Below, piece by piece: positions 56,275-64,000 of a DNA stretch of 64,000 nt (position 1 is the first letter of the stretch; every line of letters begins with the position of its first letter). The notes beneath the pieces were generated by a model. The model was given only the letters and a program-made list of their open reading frames with translations, was not told where the DNA came from and searched no databases. Made by a program: the position numbers and the translations under genes. Origin of the DNA: Bolinopsis microptera (taxonomy: Eukaryota; Ctenophora; Tentaculata; Lobata; Bolinopsidae); assembly GCF_026151205.1 (NCBI RefSeq), contig NC_087081.1, forward strand, positions 14,437,340 through 14,501,339. The letters run 5' to 3'.

Positions 56275-56740
56275 TCTACCGCAACAGTCGCTATGTATCA
56301 GGTTAATTTCCGGGATACATTACTAATCTGATACGTGACCACTGACCACCTGTAAACGTCCATACTGACCAGACTTATATAAACAATCTCAAGGTGTAAC
56401 AGGGCTGCACGTTTTTCCCACGATACTGCCGAGGCTAGAATAAACAACTTCACGGAAACGCATCGCACTGTACAGATAATATCTAGCCAGTGCTAAAGCG
56501 GGTTATTGGGTGATCTTTGCATTTTCATTCATCGGTCAAGACTTGAAAACAATTGGAACAACGTGGTCATCGTTCTTTCCTTTTTCATAAACTTTTATGC
56601 AATTAGTTTTCACCATGTAAACTGATTAAGACCTATTTGTAGTTTTTCGAGTTTTATCTAGCTTGCTGTTAATTAAATTCTTACTTTCCATATCTTTTTT
56701 CTTCAACTCGCCAAGAGTAAGCCTAAAACCTACATATTCT
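56275..56740. repeat. Dispersed repeat, copy at 56.3 kb
   Basis: Direct-orientation match to 45820-46390. The core GGTGTAACAGGGCTGCACGT ... CATCGCACTGTACAGATAAT is almost identical, with indels on either side. Confidence 0.75.
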
Positions 56741-57282
56741 TTTTGATTAAATGTTTAACTTAAGAGATAAGTATAATCGCATTTCGCACTTAACTTAATT
56801 TACCGATTTTTGATCGAGGCCTCAAAAAACAGATACAGATTTGTTTGTGGGGAAAATTTGGTGTCAATTTTTTTGTCTCGTCATCAACTCTAGGATCCAG
56901 GTCACTTCGGTTTGGTTATTAGTTCCTCGGGAAAAATTTGGCGTTTATAGGGCGATTTTGAAGTTAACAATGGTGGTAATATGTTGGTTGTCAAAGATGT
57001 CGTCGACGGAGAGGTAATACTCCTGAAAGTATATCGCCTTCTTATTCGTGCAATGGCTGGACACTGGTCGAGAAAGTGACAATCAATCTCATCTTAATCC
57101 CTGCCGGGCCTATTATAGCTTTATAGGATACGCACGGGTGTCCTATGTGGAAATTTTATTTATAATTAGTATTTAAGTATTGAGCGTACCCTGTACAAAT
57201 TTATTTGTAAAGATAAGAAATTTAACTTACTATTCAGTAAAGAAAGGTTTTTTATCTAAAGAATTAGCCACGCAGCATTTCA

Positions 57283-59474
57283 ATGGGAACAGTCTTTGTC
57301 CGGACGGGCTTGCTATGGTTTCTTCTGTTTGGGATAGTCCACTGTGCAGGTTAGTGCATATTACTTTATTATGAAAAGGCGCTTAATATATCTCCACAGA
57401 AAGCAAATTTGTAAGCACTTATGCGCAAGAGTTAAATTGTGAGTTCTTCCAATTCCATTCAGACGTTTATCCCGCATTTATGTAATGTACGTTTGAGCGG
57501 TCTGTCTTCCAGCTTAAACATATTTACATTTTACTGTGATACCCCATAATTGATAATTTCTTTGATCCCTGTCCCTCTTGGGACAGACGCTTGATGAGGA
57601 CCGAGCTGATTCATTTTTAACATCAAACAAACTTCTGATCACTGTTGATATAGAAAAAACAATTCTTAGATTTTTTAAAAATAAATTACTGCTAAAAGAT
57701 GATACAAATTTGCTCTGTGCTTCCATATTTTTATCATGGTCATCATTATGATTTCTATTTATTGATTCTATTAGATTTATTCATTTTCATGCTATCAAAG
57801 AAATGACAATTTAACTGTTAAAGGGACTAATTATTGCCGCTCGTTGACACTGATATGTTGAATTGCTGTGCTGCAGGGACAAAAGGATTTCGCGATTATT
57901 TTGGCCAAAATTCGCGATACCGCGAATTATGGGAAAAATCGCAATTCCGTACATGCCGCGATTTCCTTTTGTCCCTGCTGAGACAAGTTCCTCTAACAAT
58001 ATTATGCTATTCTCAGTGGTTACACCTGGGAACAGAGAAGTTCTCAGTGGAGCGGAGGCAGTGATATCTTGTAAAGTGACGGAAATAACAGCAGCATTGC
58101 AGGCTGTAAGATGGGTAAAGTCTGATGGTACGGACGTAACGACTGTTGAGACCGGTTACACCTCTAACAAAGGATCATTTGCCGAAAATTCTCAAACTAC
58201 CACGCTGACTGTTGCTAGTGCACAGAACACCGCGGATTCAAAGTACACCTGTTTGATAACACCTGCAGACGCGACAGAAATTTCAACAATTGTATCTTTG
58301 GATACTTTCAGTGAGTACTTGGTAGTTAAAAACAATAAAAGTGTTTCGTTAAAAATAAGCTATTCAGATCATTTAGATAATTATTGAATAATACATTGTT
58401 AAACTGACTAGGTTATCATGAGGTTTATTCTTGCTGTAGATGTACCTACTACAGCCCAGCAGTTGTTGAACACCTCTTCGACCAGTGATGAATTTGGAGA
58501 AGGTGGAAATGTTGAAAGATTAGGAGACTTTGCATCCTTTGGTGTTTTTACCTAAGATCTAGGCTACGTATTTACACCTGATCGGCTCATGTACTTCACA
58601 AATGTCTCCTTTAATTCCATATAAGCCTTCTTCCTTCTGTATGTGCATTGTACGTTTCCGACTCCATATTTAGGAGCGTCTGGCTTCAATATCTGGCTTC
58701 AGTCGGTTTAGAAGGTCATTGGTTATAACTATTACTAATAAGCTAATAGGTATACATATCGGGTCCTTAAACCTCCATATAGTTATACCAGGAATCTCGA
58801 TCCAATAGCAGGTGCTCCATATCAAAAAATTTAAAAACTATTGAAAAAATTTTTGATTTTTAAACATCTAACCAAATATAATATATAAGAGGTCGAAAGT
58901 TTCAAAATGTTTCAGATAAATAATATACTCAATATAAAATATTTTATTTCTAGTGACCAAGTAACATGCCTAACCCTTAGGTTTGGATCTCAGGGCCCTA
59001 CATCATTGAGATTCGACAATTCTACGGCACTATTCGGTGCTACCACCAAGATTCACGTTTAGATTGCTTTCATGCTATTATATTTACTTTCCGTATTTCG
59101 CTGTAACCAACAATGGATTAATATTTATAAATTCTAAAATAACTAATTTTAATTCTCAGCTATAACGCCACACAATAAAGACATCCAAATTACTGCTGTA
59201 GCACAGACAATATCATGTGAAATAGCCGGACTGGGAAGTGCAGCCGATATTACGTGGAAAGACTCTAAAGGAAATGCTATCGGCACTGGTGACACTACTA
59301 ATTATATTGTTGATGAAGGAAAAGGATCATTCAGTCCACAGACGACTAAACTTACTTTAAAGCCGACTATAGTGTCGTCTATAAGTGAAGTGGAAAGGTA
59401 CACATGCTCGGTGATACCAACATATTACCTTGGATCCCCATCATTCGAAAAGAGCGTTGTAATTGTTCCCACCG
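57283..59474 (+). CDS. Immunoglobulin-superfamily secreted/receptor protein, 5' exons (partial)
   Basis: Three exons join in phase 1. 57283-57349 encodes MGTVFVRTGLLWFLLFGIVH and CA, a classic signal peptide, with donor GCAG|GTTAGT. 58017-58310 (after TATTCTCAG, donor TTTCA|GTGAGT) encodes Ig domain 1 with C41, W55 and the DSKYTC motif ending at C101. 59160-59474 (after TTAATTCTCAG, donor ACCG|GTTAGT) encodes Ig domain 2 with C140, W153 and RYTC ending at C203. Each Ig exon is a whole domain with symmetric 1-1 phase, the signature of exon-shuffled Ig proteins. Both domains share a G-SF-..QTT.LT strand pattern, so they are related repeats. Later exons are not visible by 64 kb, so the gene continues outside or is truncated. 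An optional exon at 58440-58555 is listed separately. Role: extracellular recognition or adhesion, ligand unknown. Confidence 0.75.
57876..57980. mobile_element. 105 bp MITE with GCAGGGACAAAAGGA ends
   Basis: GCAGGGACAAAAGGATTTCG at the left pairs with CGCGATTTCCTTTTGTCCCT at the right. The interior is also partly palindromic (CGCGATACCGCGAATT). It lies in the intron 40 bp before Ig exon 1, close to its branch-point region. A solo end-like sequence occurs at 40537. Confidence 0.7.
58440..58555 (+). CDS. Optional exon of the Ig gene: alternative terminus or stalk
   Basis: After acceptor TTCTTGCTGTAG an exon in the same phase (2+0) reads VPTTAQQLLNTSSTSDEFGE, then GGNVERLGDFASFGVFT and TAA at 58553-58555. 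Spliced to Ig exon 1 it would yield a short secreted one-Ig form. A weak donor at 58502 (GAAG|GTGGAA) would instead make a symmetric 63 nt Ser/Thr-rich stalk exon leading to Ig domain 2. Low-complexity stalk composition fits either. Usage cannot be decided from DNA. Confidence 0.4.
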
Positions 59475-60855
59475 GTTAGTTACATCAATTTAATCGTAAA
59501 GACAAAACCACAATTTTCCATGTTTTTGAGGCAAATTGTACGTCCAATTTTCATTTTATGATATGCATTTGTATATACTTAGCCACGATAACTGAGTTTC
59601 AGCTACAGTTATTGGAACTGGCTTACCTTAAGGCCAATAAATTCGATTCACAATAAATTTGGTTACAAAACATTTGGTTACCATATGTTTGGTCTGCTTT
59701 TAAATTAATTGCCGAATAATTAAATCCCTATAAATTAGGTTTACAACAATTTTTGTCAAAATGTTGACTAAATTAATGGTGGACTAAATTTGTCGTTCTT
59801 AAGGTAATTGTTAAAATTTCGCATTTCAATCTAATTTATGCGAAAACAAACTACAAAAATACAATTTTTTAAAGCTCCCAACTTTTGTCACGAAATTTCT
59901 TATCCAATTTGGAGAACATTCTATATACGTGTAATCGAAGATCGAGACCAATAAGTACAAGCAGATTACCCAAAGCTCGGATTTGGGCATGTTTAGGTGA
60001 TTTAGCATAGCCATAATTGAGCCAAAATTGGTTCAAATATAGGCATGGCTCACCGGACTCCCCCTACCTCGAACGTTCGGTCGCGGTTGACCCCCACACC
60101 ACCCCCATACCTAACCGCCAGTCCCAGCTCATTTTTTATCAATAAACTTTTAAAATATTTACAAATACATCATTTTATTTCAAAGAAAATTCGCCAAATG
60201 ACCTTTCATGCCTTGACAAGTGACCGAGTGTAAACAAAATTAGGGACACCAAAACACCAGTTGACCAGTAAACTGGTCATAGCGATTACATCGGGCCCTT
60301 TATGCACCTACAAGTAAAGCGATGCTGCAACGAAGGTATGCTGCCATGCTAGGTTTATTCCATTGGACTAAAAAGGTTACAGCCTAAAATATAAATATAA
60401 TAAGAATGTGCCATAATTATAAACACAATTTATAAAACATATTTTTATTAATTACATATTTTATTAATTTGATATTTAGATATAGTTAATTTAAAGATAA
60501 CAAAAACTTTCAATTATCAAAATACATAATATCGTTATCTATAACAAGAGATTATAATTACTGATTTGTGGTTTTTGTACGGGGTTGTAGAGTACAGAAA
60601 AAATATGTATAATTCTTGAGATTAATGCCAGGAATGCGCACAGATCTTTGATCAGTAAAATGACAGTGAAATTGTGCAAAGAGGTGTTTAGTATTGTAAA
60701 ACTGCTCGAGATTAATCATAATTCGTTTTGGTAGTTAGGTATTGTTTCGTTATTGTTATCAAAGTTTGTGTGTCGGATCACCGTGAAAGTTTAGATAGAT
60801 ATAAGGCATAGGTTGGTATTAGGAATACTGGGTATTGGTATAGAAGTAATGTATA
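59475..60855. other. No further exon of the Ig gene recognised
   Basis: AT-rich intronic or intergenic DNA. I looked for a third Ig, transmembrane or tail exon in phase 1 and found none. Confidence 0.4.
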
Positions 60856-61480
60856 TTAAACGGATTAAACGGATTAAACGTTGTTTAATCTGAGAGAAAC
60901 GGGGACGACATAAATCGTTCAATTGTCAAAAGATGTTACAAGGACGTTTAGAACTGTCCAGAGGTTCTGAATTAAATAAGCTTTAAACACGGATGGCCTT
61001 GAGATTTCCCTTAATTCATAAGGGAGTTTATTCCAAAGAATGTGTGCTCTGTAAAAGTAAGATTTAGATATGCCTGAACATCTGGTCTGGCTTTAGGTAA
61101 GGTTTTGTGGAAATTGAGGTGAAATGTCACTAATCATACTGAGATCGTCTAGATGTGATCGCCTTAACCTACTTCCCATGAAACGTCGTAAGTAAGGTGG
61201 AAATGTCACAACTGACATGTCATAAAAAATATTATGAAAATATAATATATCCTTGTAATCAAACCTTACCGAGAGTGGAAGGATATTTAGTTCCTTACAC
61301 GCTATGAAATACCTTTTTTTGTCCCTAAGGCTCAAGTAAATATCATTAAGGATCCACTTGATACCTCTTTTTTGTATCGATTCAAGTTTCTCCACCGAGG
61401 TTTCTGAATGAGGCCGCCAGATAATTGTTGTAGGTTTACAACCTACCAGGACGCGCGCCGAGTTGGACTCGTCGACGGTC

Positions 61481-61516
<36 letters not shown>

Positions 61517-61890
61517 ATACAGACAATATATGGAACAGATATTTTACGAGTATCACCCGTTAAGATAATTGTTCAGTGTTCGAAATGACTTCTAACCTGC
61601 AATAGATAGAAGGCCCGACGTTTGTTAGTGTTCTTGGAGAAGTAACATGTTCTTTTTAGAAGGCCTAACCTCTGACTATCCTTAGAGTATATCGTATCAC
61701 AGTGATGTGACCAATCTAACTTACTATTGATATAATATACTCCAAGATCTTTTCCATTGTCAATGTATTCGATAGCTGTTTCATTCATGCCTCATGGAGT
61801 ACACAAAATTAACACTACGATTAATAGAATATGCTCGGGTAATAGAAAGAACGTGACTTTTTGAGGGGTGAAACACCATTTTATTATGAT
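60856..61890 (-). pseudogene. 3' fragment of a CR1/L2-like retrotransposon ORF2
   Basis: On the minus strand NKMVFHPSKSHVLS (about 61880), NGKDLGVYYINSKLDWSHHC, RRAFYLLQVRSHFEH, TIIWRP and EKLESIQKRGIKWIL follow the order of residues 905-1110 of the intact ORF2 at 50.9-54.4 kb, to SRLRRSHLDDLSMI. At least one frameshift (near 61790) and an insertion (61430-61562) break it. The 3' end is marked by repeats of CGGATTAAA at 60856-60880. Upstream it stops where CAGAGGCGGCTCGTGG begins (61892). It is a different subfamily from the intact copy. Confidence 0.8.
61430..61562. mobile_element. 133 bp insertion with 11 bp target-site duplication
   Basis: AGATAATTGTT flanks it at 61419-61429 and 61563-61573. 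Removing the insert restores the retrotransposon reading SHFEH...TIIWRP. The insert has an inverted start (GTAGGTTTACAACCTAC), a GC-rich stem CAGGAC...GTCCTG, an (AT)n run and a unique 3' part. SINE-like or other short retroposed DNA fits an 11 bp duplication. Confidence 0.65.
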
Positions 61891-61891
61891 G

Positions 61892-62384
61892 CAGAGGCGG
61901 CTCGTGGGAGCTGGCTGGCAGTTTTGTTGGGGGTCCAATCGATGGACTGGGGGGGGAGGGGGGCTTGGGAGCCGGCTCAAGCTGATCCATCCAAACTGCC
62001 GATTACATTACACACAGGGCCTTGTAAATGTAATGTGTAACACTTTACAGGCGACAGCAAACAAAAACAAAAGCTTATAACATGGGTGAAACAGGACACC
62101 ACACGTGTACGATCTCAGCCGCGCAGTATCACAACAGTCAATAGTTCAAAGGGTCCTGGACCCCCAAATCGAGGCAAATCATAATAGATTACCTGTAGTG
62201 GGATGCGCACGATGTGCTTTGTAACGTTTACAATTAACTATGTGTTAAAACTGCGCGGCTGAGTAGTCCAGAGGTAGGATTGGACTCCCTACAACACAAA
62301 ATTTCACGAAGATCATGTTTGCGCTTACATTAAAAGTATGATAGTAAACGAAGACCTTTATATTGCGATTTGTTATTTCCTATA
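61892..62384. other. Possible hAT-like end and repeat DNA
   Basis: CAGAGGCGGCTCGTGGGAGC at 61892 resembles a hAT-type terminus and interrupts the retrotransposon fragment. A matching inverted end was not found. CTCAGCCGCGCAGT near 62114 pairs exactly with ACTGCGCGGCTGAG near 62250, an inverted repeat of unknown type. No gene. Confidence 0.35.
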
Positions 62385-62640
62385 AACACTATTTGACCAA
62401 AACCCATAATCATGGGTAGAGTGGACCGCTGCCAGTGTCTCTCTTTCCCAAACAAAAGGAAATGATATTAATTTGATTGACCGTTCTCAAATGCAAAATG
62501 ATACCGAGAATGAAATCGGTCGAAATATAAACTGATATTTTCATTATAATAAGGAGGAAGTTTCAACGATTTCGAAATTTTTCCTTTAAAAACATTTCCT
62601 TGTGTTTAGGTAAGCATATTGGTCCATCACTGACTGAATA
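62385..62640. repeat. Single-arm copy of the 63.5 kb hairpin repeat
   Basis: TTTGACCAAAACCCATAATC through GAATGAAATCGGTCG matches the left arm at 63529-63665. The following TTTCAACGATTTCGAAAT...CCTTGTGTTTAGGTA also matches sequence after the hairpin (63928-63976). Confidence 0.75.
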
Positions 62641-63528
62641 TACCACTTAATACTCATTCAAGTTGATATTAAATTCATATATAATGACATTAAACTGTCG
62701 TGGCAAAGCAAAATTTGTTGGAAATCACGAATGAGCAAAATTCTCACCTTTCGCACGTGCAAACTTTGAGCAGACGTTGCATGCGCATCCAATATTGAAT
62801 CGCCGTAAATTTTTGCATGTAATTGTTTTATATATAGTTTGATAAGCATGCAAAGTTTCAAAGTATTTCAAGAAGAACTGTAATCACAACGGCACTCTCA
62901 AGTTGACAGAAAATGACGAAAACAGCAATTTTCAGTGATTTTAGCAATTTTCTATCAATTTGGGCGTGTCCCCACGTGTGCAACTTTTCGATTTTCAACT
63001 TTAAAACTAGCCTAATGCACAATTTATACCTATAGGAAGCAGAACTGAGCTCCACAACCCAAGGAATGGCCCAACACCAAAGAATACTAAATCGCAAAAT
63101 TGACGTTTTTATAAAATAATTCTTCAAAAAAGCACAAACTTCAATGACAAATATCTTTATGAAGGAGCAAGCTAGAAAAAACTTTCCGGTAGATTTTCAG
63201 AATGCTTGAACAATTATCTAAGATGAAAATTTCCTCAGATTTTGAATAAAATTACTCCTTAATGGGTTAAAATTAATTTTAAAAGTTATTACTTTGTCAA
63301 AAATCAAGTTTTAAAAACGGTTAACTTGATGACGTCATCAAGGGGTGTTTATGACGTCAAATAAATTTTTTATACAATGTAAACTAAAGGGTAAACAATT
63401 ATTTGCAAGACCTGTGGTCGGAAATGGCTGTATCTTTTATACTTTTGAATCTATGGACACTTAAATACAGGCTACAATTGACTGGCAAAGCGTCTATCCC
63501 TGAATATATATGTATATCTGTATGTATG
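62641..63528. other. No gene recognised
   Basis: AT-rich. GATGACGTCATCAAGG (CRE-like palindrome TGACGTCA) occurs near 63330 without a nearby gene. Confidence 0.35.
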
Positions 63529-63859
63529 TATTTGACCAAAACCCATAATCATGGGTAGAGTGAACCGCTGCCTGTGTCTCTCTTTTCCAAACAAAAGGAA
63601 ATGATATTAATTTGAGGAACCGTCCGCAAATGCAAATTGATACCGAGAATGAAATCGGTCGCTCGCTTTTCCCATTCATTCACGGCTTACGAATTGTAAT
63701 AAAGCTTATTAAATGGGAAAAGCGAGCGACCGATTTCATTCTCGGTATTAATTTGCATTTGCGGACGGTTCCTCAAATTAATATCATTTCCTTTTGTTTG
63801 GAAAAGAGAGACACAGGCAGCGGTTCACTCTACCCATGATTATGGGTTTTGGTCAAATA
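63529..63859. repeat. 331-nt near-perfect hairpin (148 bp arms)
   Basis: Arms 63529-63676 and 63712-63859 are reverse complements with one mismatch and a 35-nt loop. The ORFs reported on both strands here are mirror images of each other. This is a recent foldback element or a source of long hairpin RNA. Confidence 0.9.
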
Positions 63860-64000
63860 TCATCTCTTTTTGATTATAATGTCAGGATAATTTACACAGT
63901 CGAAACTTCATTAATAAAGAGGTAATTTCAACGATTTCGAAATTCTGCCTTTAAAAACGTTTCCTTGTGTTTAGGTAGGTATATCTGTCGATAACCGACT

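Noticed and set aside
63494-63839. ORFs on both strands around 63.6-63.8 kb
   Set aside because: Mirror images produced by the hairpin arms.

Overview
This 64 kb window comes from a eukaryotic, most likely invertebrate metazoan, nuclear genome. It is AT-rich and gene-poor, with short spliceosomal introns (GT..AG), phase-1 immunoglobulin-domain exons, CCCTAA/TTAGGG-type telomere-like tracts, APE-type non-LTR retrotransposons and many foldback or TIR elements. The sequence does not identify the species.

Layout. 0-2.3 kb: a foldback repeat followed by an AATCGCTTATAA-type array. 3.87-4.89 kb: a 1 kb TIR element with TAA target duplication, carrying a 113-nt hairpin. 6.19-6.77 kb: a tract almost free of G on the + strand. 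12.0-14.1 kb: a 5'-truncated, frameshifted non-LTR reverse transcriptase with a TTGTATCC tail (minus). 15.02-16.18 kb: a complete two-exon arginase gene with a mitochondrial-type leader (minus). Its TATA-like box lies inside an ~80 bp repeat that recurs inverted at 19.0 kb. 16.2-19.1 kb: repeats and TE remnants, including a possible GIY-YIG/Penelope-type C terminus and a 625 bp TIR insertion. 20.2-20.9 and 33.5-34.0 kb: two phase-consistent but unrecognised small three-exon gene models (+). 28-31.5 kb: two copies of a dispersed repeat. 38.2 kb: telomere-like DNA inside a foldback element. 38.7-39.4 kb: a broken coding remnant. 40.65-40.95 kb: the last two exons (transmembrane helix and short tail) of a type I membrane protein (+). 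41.9-42.7 kb: an element with GAACTC subterminal repeats. 43.9-45.75 kb: a CACGTG-bearing repeat module and a TAGCGTCATC/TAGCGCTA array. 46.5-50.3 kb: a duplicated, decayed array with an iterated GTCACA motif.

50.85-55.99 kb (minus) holds an apparently intact two-ORF CR1/L2-like retrotransposon. ORF2 is an APE endonuclease plus reverse transcriptase. ORF1 is unusual: an AlkB-type 2-oxoglutarate/Fe(II) dioxygenase domain with all expected ligand residues, fused to an SGNH esterase domain. The 5'UTR carries two YY1-type CGCCATNTT motifs. This AlkB-SGNH ORF1 is the best candidate for an under-described system in the window.

57.28-59.47 kb (+) starts an Ig-superfamily gene: a signal-peptide exon, two Ig exons, and an optional exon between them that could terminate translation. 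All are joined by phase-1 introns. The gene runs off, or loses its 3' end, beyond 59.5 kb. With the TM/tail exons at 40.65 kb it may reflect two related receptor genes on the same strand. 60.85-61.89 kb is a decayed relative of the CR1/L2 element, interrupted by a 133 bp insert with an 11 bp target duplication. 63.53-63.86 kb is a near-perfect 148 bp-arm hairpin.
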